Origin: Brachynemurus nebulosus | Lineage: Eukaryota > Arthropoda > Insecta > Neuroptera > Myrmeleontidae | Direction: 5' to 3' | Assembly: GCA_035578155.1 (NCBI GenBank) | Contig: JAPWDM010000062.1 | Location: forward strand, 1 to 64,000 | DNA length: 64,000 bases | In this document: positions 43,213 to 53,645 of the stretch, piece by piece | Layout of the letters: each line of letters starts with the position of its first letter | Position numbering within the stretch: position 1 is the first letter of the stretch | Notes under the pieces: model-generated | Seen by the model: the letters and a program-made list of their open reading frames with translations, nothing else | What the model was told of the DNA's origin: nothing | Databases searched by the model: none | Made by a program: the position numbers and the translations under genes

Positions 43213-45368
43213 AATAAGCTATCAACATTTAATAAGTTGTTAAAAAAATCTTTGTAACTTTTCCAATAGCTGTACGTTAATTATTTTAAAATTATGTGAG
43301 TGTTGTTATTTCTTACATACCATAGTCCTTAAGCAATTTTAGTAATTCGTTAAAAAAGATCACCGAAATGATTGTTCTTACAACAAAAAAAAATGTAATG
43401 TGTATTTTCTAAGCTATTAAAATAGGTAATGTTTTTGCTTGCTCCTGAATATAGGCAATTAAATCGCATTGTCCTATTAACATTCTGGTGTGATAGAACA
43501 TATGTGTAAACTATGTAATTCTTGCTAATAAGTATTTACCCATGTTATTAATGATTTGTTAATTTGAAGTATAGTTTGAACAGTAATGATGTAAAACTGC
43601 TGCGCAGGAAAGGGTTAATTAATTGAATGCAGCTTAACTCCGGAAAAAAAAAATAAAATTTCGTAATCCAAAATTAAAGTTTTCATCCGCTCTTTAAAAA
43701 TTATGAGAGTTATTTACTGTCCACCCTATATATACGCATTTATTCTTATGATATAAAACTACAGTTTCATTTCGTTTGCTTAGAAATATTTGTCTGTGAC
43801 TGATAATTTTTAGGTGTTTTTACAAAATTAAACTGCAAAAAAATAGTTTAAAAGTATTTCACTGTCTATAAAAACATAAATTTTTTTTTTCTCTATCATC
43901 AATAAATTAACAAACAAAAAATACTTATTCAATACCTACCTAGCTTACTATAGCTATTGTTTATGGTAGAAAATATTGGGGGAATATATAAACATAATAA
44001 GTTTCAGCGAAGTAAGAACATACGAATTTAACATGGGAAAAAATTGTTGAGATCAGAGCATGCTTGTCTTTTATGGGTATCGTTTTATATAGGTATCGAT
44101 AGTTACTAAAATTTTCTTTAATTGCAAAAAGGTAAATTTGAAAACAAAACAATAGGTACCTAATTTTCTACTAAGCAGTACTATTTGTTAATAAATATTT
44201 CAACATTAGATTAATATTTATTTATAGTTATCTTAATAAATTTACTGCTATTGTCTTTTATTGACTTCTGAATATTATTTTGACGCGATAATATTTAAAA
44301 TTTTGCTAAATTTTTTTAATAAATAAAACACATTTTTATAAATTATAATAATATACAATATATTGGAGTATGATAATATGAGAAAAAAAAACGCTTATTT
44401 AGCATTGATAAAATAATTTCGTATTTAAGATGAATTGCTATTACTACCGTCTTTCACAAAACTAGGGGTCACTTAATACCTATAGATATATTCAACTAAT
44501 TTTTTAACAATAGCAAGTAATAAATTTTTGATAAAAATAGCTATAAATTTTTAGATAAGTTATAAAATATTAAAAGAAAAATTTTCTTAAAATATATGGA
44601 ACATTGTGCTATTAATTTAAGACTAAAAAAATATTAGGAGGAGAAATTAATGTTTCAAAACTGTTTTAAATTCTTGATATTACATATTCAGTTTTAAAAA
44701 TATTAAGAAATATGATTTTTACAATATATTGATATTGTAAAATATATGTTTTTTTTTTAACGGTGTAGAAACCCGTACTTTTAACAGAGTACTGTATATA
44801 TGCGAAATATTATATTACTATATATATTTTTAAAAATTCAGGAAAATAAATTTGGCTTTTAAACACGATTCTTATAGATATAGCGAATACCTGTATTACA
44901 ATGTAATATTCATATATACATATGTATGAACGTATTGGACTTATAACATTATGTATCCACATTCCAAGATTTATATTTTAGCAAATCAGCATTTCTTATA
45001 TTATGTGCAAGGCTAATATTTGATAGACGATTTTATAAAGAATAATTTTTATTAAACTTGAAAAATAATTTTTATTAAGCATGTGAAAAATTAAATTTTT
45101 CGTTTTCAGGGGATATTAAATCTTTTTTTTGTTTTATAATTATTCACCATAAAACCTAACAATACAATGCATATCAAATATTACTCATATGTATTATTGA
45201 TTTATACTTAGTTCAAAAATTGTGATTTAGAGACGAGACCTGAATTGAAAAATCGATTTTTTAAATTTTTTATTAAACACCAAATAATGTTTATTTATTA
45301 ATCTTGCATAATCAAAACTAGAATATAAATCAATGTCTAGCGATGGGTATTGAAAAAAAAATCGAATT
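43213..45368. other. Right-arm AT-rich region without ORFs
   Basis: The mirror of 37942-40095 with scattered single-base differences. No supported coding region. Confidence 0.6.
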
Positions 45369-45434
45369 TTTTTTTTTTTTGTTTTTTGTTTTTTTTTTTG
45401 TTTTTTTTTTTGTTTTTTTATAATTTTTTATTAA
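45369..45434 (-). terminator. Poly(A) signal and A-rich tract (right)
   Basis: The inverse of 37876-37941: a T-rich tract with the complement of AATAAAA downstream of the 132-aa gene on the minus strand. Confidence 0.6.
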
Positions 45435-45515
45435 ATATATGTAAAAATTGATACAATATTGAAATTTTTTAAAATACATAGTACAATTAAATAATACATT
45501 TTTGAAGAGAATAAA

Positions 45516-45914
45516 TTACAAAATTCGCCATTCAGCATCCTCCACGATTTCAAGAAGATCCAACGTTTTGAATTGCAATTTATGAGTTAGTCCAATTGGT
45601 CCATTATTCATAATACCAAGTTTTGGATTGCTTTGCAACCATGCCAGCATCTGCTCGTTCAAATTGTCAAATCTCGCCGGTAACGAAATGTATCCAATTT
45701 CCAATTCCAATATTGTCTTCATTTTCGATGAATCGAATTTCGATGGTAGTTGACTGGCTCCCATTATTTTATATACTTTTCCAATTTCCATATCAGAAAG
45801 TTTAATCCATCGTTTAACAGCGTCAAGATGATTCAATTCATCCACAAAATTTCCAGCCATTTTTTGAATTAAGTCTCTGTTTCCAGATGAAGCACCAGCA
45901 GTAATGGATTCCAT
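45516..45914 (-). CDS. Small 132-aa protein, right-arm copy
   Basis: Encodes the same 132-aa sequence as the left copy, starting from the inverse of the same CAACAATGG start. The inverted TATA box (about 46036-46043) and initiator (about 46013) are kept. Function unknown; a beta-rich, possibly OB-like fold is inferred only from residue patterns. It reads inward and converges on the right zinc-finger gene. Confidence 0.8.
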   Translation of the reverse strand: MESITAGASSGNRDLIQKMAGNFVDELNHLDAVKRWIKLSDMEIGKVYKIMGASQLPSKFDSSKMKTILELEIGYISLPARFDNLNEQMLAWLQSNPKLGIMNNGPIGLTHKLQFKTLDLLEIVEDAEWRIL

Positions 45915-46012
45915 TGTTGGCAACAATTAACTCTTAACACACAACAATTGAAAATTCACAACAATAAGGTTTAATGTTTTTTTTTTCACTAAAGTTTCGA
46001 ACAAAATTGCAA

Positions 46013-46043
46013 CTGATGAAATTCTGTCGCGCCCTTTTTATAG
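46013..46043 (-). promoter_or_regulatory. TATA box and initiator of the 132-aa gene (right)
   Basis: The inverse of 37267-37297. The duplicated module with CRE-like sites continues to about 46335; in this copy one site reads TGATGTCA instead of TGACGTCA. Confidence 0.7.
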
Positions 46044-46699
46044 CAGAAAAAATAGTATGGTGACGTCAGCTGTCACACTTTATGTAGCCATACAGGTTAA
46101 AACCTGCTGCTTCATTTTCGCATATTAGACAGAAATCTTCGCTATTTGATATCAGTTTACCTTTAGTGACATCAGCTGGCAATTTATACAAGTTTAAACC
46201 TGTTTTCAGATAAAAATATACAATCATATGATAAAATTCATTTTTGCATATTAGAGAGAAATCTTCGCTGTTTGATATCAGTTTACCTTTAGTGGCGTCA
46301 GCTGACAGTTTAAGCCTGTTTTCAGATAAAAATATTATAAAATTATGAAAGCAAGGCCATCTTTTAATGGCTAGTTTAACTATCAAAAAAAAAAGGTTTT
46401 CGATGCCATCTATTGACAATTTTTCAAACTTACACACAGGAATCCAGACTAGCAACGCCATCTAGTAGCGAATTCACAGGCTCGAAGGTGGCCGCGCCAT
46501 CTAGTAGCGAATTCACAGGGCTCGAAGGTGGCTGCGCCATCTATTACGGAATTTTTAAATTCTTAGGTTAAAAAAATTTTTGTTAGGTTACACCAAATTT
46601 CCTTAGGTTCTCTTAGGTTGGATCAAGTTTCGCTAGGCTAGAAAAAAATTTTTGCTCCACCCACCGCCGGAGGCTTCTAGAACCGCCTCGGTAGTTTTA

Positions 46700-46735
46700 C
46701 CACCTGCCGAGGTCACTCAAAAAGTCGGCAGGTGG
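46700..46735. repeat. Terminal hairpin of right arm
   Basis: The mirror of 36574-36609, with the same 11-bp perfect stem. Confidence 0.8.
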
Positions 46736-46770
46736 GAAGGTGGGCCCCAAACTCTCATATTTCTACTACT

Positions 46771-46776
46771 ACTATT
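46771..46776 (+). repeat. Right 6-bp target-site duplication (ACTATT)
   Basis: Identical to 36533-36538. The terminal (ACT)n run makes the exact border slightly ambiguous. Confidence 0.7.
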
Positions 46777-48895
46777 TAAGTTCCTTTTTTAATATTTAAA
46801 AATAAAACACAAAGGCAATTGGGGGATAAGCATGGGTAGGAATGCCCCCGTACGAATTGTGTTGACTTTTTCCCTGTTAACTGCTCTCGGCACAAAATTG
46901 AAATTTACTGAGATTCAGCCTTTAAAAACTTAAAACCTTTTTTTAAAGCCCCGATCAGCCGGATACTCATCATCATTTTTGAAACCACCAAAATGACAAA
47001 TCGCTTGTGGACTTTTAATTACATTTCGCTTGTAGACATTCAATACCGAAGATGAAAGGAAAATTTTGACTTCCGTGATGGGGTCCGCTGCTCACGGTGT
47101 TTTTTTTTGTAACCATATTTAATTCCGAATATTTATTGTTCTAATAAGTAGTATCCATACAATACATGCATGTTTCTCAATACATATTGGTTATATTTTT
47201 TCTAGACTTCTATAAGCGAGATAGACCCCTCCCGTACCTCTGTAAGCTAAAAAGTCGGGTTAGTGACAAACCCTCATAAGAAAAAAAAATAGATCGCAGT
47301 TCCTTGAACTCTCACTTATCCAGGTTCGACGGTATTCTAAAACTTTTTCAGCTTCCGCTGTTTGACGCCTTTTACGATGACCAGATCTATTTTTCGAAAT
47401 TTTTGTAAGCTTTTTAAGAGCCGTCACTTATGTTCGTTAGTAAAACTATCGGCACTGTTTGTCTATACAATAAAATTTTACATGTAGAGTAAATTATCTC
47501 CTAGGACAGGCTTGTTTTAAATAAATTCAGTATAATTTTATTTATAGTACGTATTTACCAACCGCTCAACAAAAAGTTTACCGATGCCCTTGCAGTTCCG
47601 ATTGTATGCACATCCTGTTAAATTTTGCACCGGCGAGCAAATTACGTAACGTACCATTAGACCTCTGATGTAGGTATACCTAAAAATAAATCTACGTTTT
47701 TTTTGCATTTTTGCTATCACACTATATATCATAGAATCAAATGTTCCTCTTGAACGTTATTACTTATGAGGTAACGAACAGTTCACTCTTATTGTTAATA
47801 GCTATAAGATATTAAGAAGTTCTATACAGAAACGTCGTATGCACTTCAAATTATTACCTTATCCATTATAAGAGCATTGCACCTCACTATAACTTTTTTT
47901 TTTTACAATAAATAAATACTCAACAGTTTTAGAAAAAATTTACTAAAAGGAGCCTAGTTGCGAATGAATTAAATAATGATCAATCGTTTGAATTTAACAG
48001 AAATAAAATAAAAAGAATATTTTCTAACGAGCCGATGTTTTAAAATCCCGCTCCCGTTCCGTTTAAAATCTATATAATTAAAGGTTAATCCAAGTTTAAT
48101 CCAATGAAACTTTACTTACAATTTTTGTAATGAGTACCTATTTTATAATTTTTCTTCAACGTCATTAGGGAAGTAAATATTCAGCAAAATCAGTGAAACG
48201 AATATCGAGAAAATTTACTAACGGACATATATATAGACATGGTCTCACTGACTGTACAAATCTTTCCTCTGTTATCTTTTTTCAAAACCGTTTAGCCCCT
48301 AAAATATAAAAATTTTTATTTCAATAATCACTACTTCTTGAATACTGGAGAGCTAAGCATGCGCTCATTTATATGAATTTGTTTGTACCATCTCTTCAAA
48401 AACATTATATTTGCTATAATCCTATAAATGTAAGTGTTTGAGGTATTTTGAATAGATTAAAGAAACACCGTCAATGCACATTCCATGTAAAAATTTCTTG
48501 ACATCAATTATTTTATTATAAAGGACACCAACAGTCAACATCACATCAGCTGTTGCAGGTGTTGAAATAACATTACGAAAATATTAACTTTATCAATGAT
48601 ATGACACCTGTACATATTTCATATAAGTAATAATAAAATATATAAAATTATAAAACTATTGCAACTAACTAAATATCTTTAAGCAATTCTACAACGTTTA
48701 CTGGCTTTATCTTGCAGTATGAAAGAAATATAACATATCAATGTCTTAATATTTTAGTAAAAAATTTCGCATAATATTTTTCGCTATACTTATTTAGTAA
48801 TGAGAAGGTCATCTTGTAAAAATAAACTTTTATAAAATGTAGTAAATGTTCATAAATCTGTCGAACGTACAGATTAAGTTAGAGGTTAATATTAG
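46777..48895. other. AT-rich stretch with a decayed repeat fragment
   Basis: No gene recognised. At about 47205-47340 a patch with ATAAGCGAGAT, a CCTCTGTAAGC word and CTTATCCAGGTTCGACGGTA resembles an old pogo-type terminus without a clear partner. Confidence 0.4.
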
Positions 48896-48899
48896 TAGC

Positions 48900-49326
48900 C
48901 TGAAAGCTCACCGTATACAAATCCTACAAAGCTAAAAGAAGCCACTATTTATTTAAAACAATTTTGCCCACATCACAGAATATAACGTCATTTCTGGTTG
49001 CGATTTTTAATTTTTACTTAATTCAAGAGATTACATGGATGAAATTTATGTCAAAATGTAAGTTTCAACGTATATACAACGAGTTCATACTAAGATCCCA
49101 TGGCACTCTCGATTAATTAACCCGCATGACTGCAGATTAATTAAGCCTGACATCTCACTACAATCTCATTGTATGCGTTGAAATCTATATTTTGACGTAA
49201 ATTTCATCCATGCTTTCTATGACTTAAATGAGTGGTGGCTCCTTTTGAATCTGTAGTAGTATTACTCACGCACAAAAAGTCGTTAATGTGTCTTACACGT
49301 AGGATTTGTATACGGCGGGCTCTCAG
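48900..49326. mobile_element. Foldback element, ~430 bp
   Basis: Outer inverted repeats CGTATACAAATCCTAC (48912-48927) and GTAGGATTTGTATACG (49299-49314), plus inner inverted repeats around ATGGATGAAATTTATGTCAAAA (approximately; 49033-49070 versus 49177-49214). Non-coding. No target duplication resolved. Confidence 0.7.
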
Positions 49327-49464
49327 ATTAGAAATATATTTTCATATCTATAGGTACATATAATAAAACTGTAACGGGACCGTGTCTGTACATAGAATAT
49401 TTTTTGAAAATTGTACTGGTACTGTAAATAGTTATCGATCTAGATATTAAAACAGTGATTTTTA

Positions 49465-49769
49465 AAATTTTTGTCTGGCTGTCCGTTTGTCTGTCTGTTC
49501 ACGCATCACGCAAAAACTACTGAACGGATTTTGATAAAATTTGGTCTGGTGTTAACCTATTACCTGGGGCAATATATAAGATATTTTTTATTGCGGGAAA
49601 ATGTCTCCTTATCTCAGGAAAATACAAAAACCGTTTTGAGCATGTACAATTATACATACATTACGCAAAACTATTGTTCTATGCAAATTTTTTATAATTA
49701 TTATATTTATATACTTTTCATTGATTTTATACCAATTTGTGGTGCGAACAACGTCGCGGATACAGCTAG
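49465..49769 (+). mobile_element. Helitron-like 3' end (non-autonomous)
   Basis: It ends AACGTCGCGGATACAGCTAG followed by T, matching the CTAG-T terminus of Helitrons with a short GC-rich word just before. The interior carries CTGTCTGTTCACGCATCACG and CTGAACGGATTTTGAT, a motif common in insect repeats. The 5' boundary (expected TC after A) is unclear. No Rep/helicase sequence is present. Confidence 0.5.
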
Positions 49770-49779
49770 TTTTAAATAA

Positions 49780-50405
49780 AACTTGCCAAAGGATATACTT
49801 AAACTTTCCCCATATAAAATACAGGAAATTTAAGTGATCATTAAGTACGACAAATTCAAATTTTATACATAATGTTGTTAAAAAAATTGTAGAAGCGTAT
49901 TTTAGATAATACAATCATAGGTAGTAGCTACCAATGTTAATAAAATTAAGCTATGAGGTCCGTTGATATTTTATTTCAGCATTGAATTACTACTACAGCT
50001 GGCGTAGTATATTTTTAAATTGCAATCAGTTAATATGATAATATCAGTTATTATCTTAATTATAAATTATTTATTTTATAACATTCAAATTGAAAGTCCA
50101 TCCAAACGCGATGTTATTAATTACAGACTGATCCATGAAGACCAGCACTGTTGACTGCCAACGACACGATGCCGCGGCAGTCGCACAAATGAGGGCTGTC
50201 TCTGGCTATTTGTTTGCATAATAATAAGATTGATTCAATGAAAAATATTATTACTTCACTCTAGTAGGTAGGTACAGGTGTACATTATTCACTTGAATGC
50301 AAAATAAAACCGACATTTTTTTAAAGAATAAGAATTTAATGCGGGTTTTAATTAATAACTACAAATAAGATAGCAATTTTTTAACATATAATTATTATTT
50401 TAGAA
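49780..50405. other. AT-rich stretch, nothing recognised
   Basis: No gene or repeat structure seen. A short GC-rich patch lies at 50150-50205. Confidence 0.45.
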
Positions 50406-50411
50406 TTTTTT

Positions 50412-50853
50412 TAACGCATTTTCGAACGGAAATTGAGCTATTACAGCACATTTCATGGTGCGACTTGAGCCCAAGACTATGACAGATATTTGTTTTAAAG
50501 TTCCTAGAACGAAATATCCTATTTTTGAATGTCTAAGACATTCGATGTACCGTGAGAATGTTGGATATCCCAAACCCTTGGATGTGTTCTTCAGCTAAAC
50601 ACGTCCAATGCCCCGAGCCTGGGAAAAAGCTAAAAAAATATGTGAAGAACCCAATTTTAAGTTTAGTTATAATATTAAACAAAATTAACTATAAAAATAA
50701 AAAATTTTCTAAAATTACCAAATTTTTCGAACTTTTATTTTTTACACTTTTTTTGAACAATTTATCTATGTAAGCAGGTTTTCGAAAAAAAAATAATTTT
50801 TTTGACTGCTTCGAAATTCACTATGTTATGCAGGATGCTGCGACAAGGGTATT
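50412..50853. repeat. Dispersed repeat family, copy 3
   Basis: Shares GAGCTATTACAGC-type, GCGACTTGAGCCC, TCCCAAACCCTTGGA and ATGCAGGATGCTGCGACA words, in the same order, with copy 2. There is no TA tract inside. A short open frame here (50552-50773) is not conserved in copy 2 and is not supported as a gene. Confidence 0.65.
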
Positions 50854-50859
50854 ATTATC

Positions 50860-51944
50860 AATACAACGTATGAAGACATACATCGTCGCACAAATCAACA
50901 TACAATACAAAAGACCTTTTATTGGTACCTACTTATAGATTGTATGCAGTGCGCTAACCCACATAACCTTACTTATATATAATAGGTAAATAATTAACAT
51001 AAAGATTTTTTTTTCATTAGGAATATTTTCGAAATATACTGGCGTAAACTACTTTGATTCATGGTGGAGATAACAGTTCAAATGTTAATATAAGGTGGCA
51101 ACATTCTTTTTTTACGTTTGAGGTATATTTGTGACGAATATATAATTTAACTAACAATAAGTCATACATTTCAAGATCTTGACGACACAGTAACGATATC
51201 TTCGTTTTTTGCCTTTTTTTCAGTAGTTTGTCAAATTTTCTTCTAAAAATCCCCAAGAACAATAAGCACAAATAGTCGACCATTTTTCGAATTTATATAA
51301 TATTAATAATAATAAATTTATAATATATTGATACTGCCTACAGCAGACGCCACCTACATCATTATTTTTAACTTTAATCATATCATTACTAAAAACTAGA
51401 TTTAAAATATGTACCTTCAAGCATAAAGAATCATATCCATTTAATTCGGCTATTTGTAATTTATTTATCCAATCAGTGTTGCTTGAGTATGTTTAATTCA
51501 CAAGTTCAGTTAGAAGTGTGCTTCTGCTTGTGCTTCTCAACGTTTTTTTTTTTTTTTTTAGTTAAAGTTATAAAGTGGATAAAAATATTATTTTTTAATT
51601 AAATATTTATTACTAATATTCTGCAAACAATTATACACAATTTTTGTTTATTAATAAGAAAGTTATTAATGGATTTAAATTTAGAATTAACACCGATAGG
51701 GGTGACCAACAGAGGCAGTAAGACTTTTCCGAATTTGATTTTTTTCTATAAAATATTAAATCAGTGAATTGTTGCACGTTTAATTTAAAAACTGTTAGAT
51801 GCTTTGTTTTTTGCTTTTTTTTTTAATAAAAAGAAATCTTCAAGAGACGTGTTGTTTTTATTTACATAAAACTTGTACAGCCCTACAATAATGTCTTTAT
51901 AGCAAGAAGTATTATGTCCATTATAAAATTAGGCAAATGAAATT
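50860..51944. other. AT-rich stretch, nothing recognised
   Basis: No supported coding region. A T-run of about 17 lies at 51545-51560. Confidence 0.45.
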
Positions 51945-51952
51945 ATGTCAAA
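51945..51952 (+). repeat. hAT-type 8-bp TSD, left (ATGTCAAA)
   Basis: Identical to 53638-53645. Confidence 0.85.
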
Positions 51953-52285
51953 TAGGGATTGTAATACCGGCAAACCGGTTTACCGGTTTACCGGTAAATT
52001 ACTAAAAATGCCACAACATTTCTACCGGTAAATCCCTGATCTTTTACCGGTAATTCGATAAATTAAAAATAATATGTTTGAAGATTTTTATAAGACGTTC
52101 ATTTTATTTCATAGAAGAATGATTCAATTTATTGAACGTAAATGTACACAATCAAATTACCCCTTACTGTTTATCCATAATAAACTATTCTAGGATACAG
52201 TAAAATCGCACAATGCAATGGTCAGTTTTAAAATGCCCAATGAAAACAATAAAACGTCCTTTTTGTATTTACTTACATAATATTA

Positions 52286-53162
52286 GGGTAAGTGCGGGAG
52301 ATGCCGCAGTAGCCATAGCCATATTGATGGATTATATGTTTAAAATAAGTTACTTATTTAAGCTGTATATGGCAACATTTATGATTAGTCCATCAGTTTA
52401 GTAAGTTTTTTTAACATAATATTTTATCAAACATTTAATTCATTAGAATTTAAGAATGTATATTTCATTCTTTTAATGAAAATGAGTTTTATTATTAATT
52501 TAGGTATATTTTAAAAGTACTGTATAAAATTTTAGGTTCGAATTCCGCACTATGCTTACTATAGCAGCATGCGGCATCTATCCCAACAAAAAGCAGAAAT
52601 GCCGCATTTAAAGTTGGTATAGATGTCGTATCATATTACATGTTAAAAACATAGACGAATTATGCAATTTTTTTTTTTTTGGATTGTAAATTATGCCACA
52701 TAAATATAAAAGATTCATTAATGGAACAGGAAGAGCTCTCATATTAATGAAGATAACGAAAATAATGATGATTGCCTGTGTATTGAATGTTTTGAAAAGT
52801 ACTCAAAAACAAAAAAAAAAGTTGACTGGTTAAGATGTATAAAGTGCCCAAAATGGTTACATATGGCATCCATCATCTATGGAGATGTGTGTAAAGTGCA
52901 AAATTTTTAATATGAACTATGCGGCGTCTCTCTTTCTTTGATGCGGCATCTCTCCCATAGGTGTGGGAGAGACGCCGCTTTGCAGGCTCTATCAAAATGT
53001 TAACTATGAATCCTTTATGACTCAAAATTTAAAATTATTTATAAATAATTTTAAAGAACAATGTTTACATTTATTGTGTACCAAATTTCAAATCAATTAA
53101 ATGCACACTTTAAGAATTATCAAGTGTTTTCAAAATGTGCGACGTCTCTCCCGCATTCACCC
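52286..53162 (+). mobile_element. pogo-like element nested in the hAT element
   Basis: Ends GGGTAAGTGCGGGAGATGCC and, reverse-complemented, GGGTGAATGCGGGAGAGACG, flanked by TA on both sides. Internal GCGGCATCTCTCCC and inverse copies form a further hairpin near 52930-52980. A short transposase C-terminal remnant is retained (52767-52910). Confidence 0.8.
52767..52910 (+). pseudogene. Transposase C-terminal zinc-finger remnant
   Basis: Reads DDCLCIECFEKYSK, then VDWLRCIKCPKWLHMA and a short tail to a stop at 52908. The CxC..C...W..C..C..W.H spacing is the PHD-like/zinc-finger tail found at the end of insect pogo/Tigger transposases. The catalytic DDE domain is gone, so this is an internal-deletion derivative. 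Confidence 0.65.
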
Positions 53163-53637
53163 TATTCAAATCAGCTGTATATTTTCCAAAATATTTAAAC
53201 ATTACGTTAAATGATTACATTGTAAGAAGAGGTAAGTAAATTTTTCTAACAGGTACCGAAGGTATATATAATTGATTCATATTTTATGATTACTTAACAA
53301 AATGTAAAATTATTTTTTCAATAAACAATAACAATGGGCGGTATATTTCTATGAAGGGAGCTGTAGGATACCTACAAAGTTGTCGAAAATCAAACAGATA
53401 AAATTACCGAAAACTAATGTTGGGCTTTCCAAAATTTTTATAATCATAAGTATATACACGACAAATATATATGAGGACCTTAATAAAATAATTTTAGTTT
53501 TTTTTTCTTTTTTTAATATTTATTCTTATATTTTCTGTGCTTTAAAAAATACCGGTAAATTACCGGTAAACCGGTTTTGCTAAAAAAAATTACCGAATTA
53601 CCGATAAATGAAAAAGTCGGTAAATTTACAATCCCTA

Positions 53638-53645
53638 ATGTCAAA
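53638..53645 (+). repeat. hAT-type 8-bp TSD, right (ATGTCAAA)
   Basis: Identical to 51945-51952. Confidence 0.85.

Larger units (their letters stand above)
36539..46770. mobile_element. 10.2-kb palindromic element with 6-bp TSD
   Basis: 36539-41603 and 41604-46770 are inverted copies, about 99% identical by eye, with the right arm ~100 bp longer through extra central repeats. It begins AGTAGTAG and ends CTACTACT, flanked by ACTATT on both sides. Each arm holds terminal hairpins, a duplicated promoter-proximal module, a 132-aa gene reading inward, ~2.3 kb without ORFs, a 381-aa gene reading outward, and the central repeat field. Six-bp duplication and a 5'-AG end with short terminal tandem repeats are known for Polinton/Maverick elements, but no polymerase, integrase, protease or capsid gene is seen. 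It is best described as a non-autonomous or dimeric virus/plasmid-like element. An assembly artefact is unlikely, because the arms differ at scattered sites and both genomic flanks are distinct. Confidence 0.85.
51953..53637. mobile_element. hAT-like non-autonomous element
   Basis: Perfect 12-bp terminal inverted repeats TAGGGATTGTAA and an 8-bp duplication, ATGTCAAA, define the element as hAT superfamily. Subterminal ACCGGTAAACCGGT-type words (51972-52010 and 53550-53615) are abundant at both ends, as in transposase-binding regions. No hAT transposase is present. A pogo-like element (52286-53162) is nested inside. Confidence 0.88.

Noticed and set aside
36539..46770. Interpretation of the palindrome as an assembly error
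   Set aside because: The arms differ at scattered bases, the central repeat length differs and both flanks are unique with a shared 6-bp duplication. Long reads are still needed for proof.
50552..50773. 73-codon frame in repeat copy 3
   Set aside because: Not preserved in the homologous copy at about 26260-26500.
52533..52550. tRNA B-box-like GGTTCGAATTCC word
   Set aside because: No matching A box or cloverleaf could be drawn around it.
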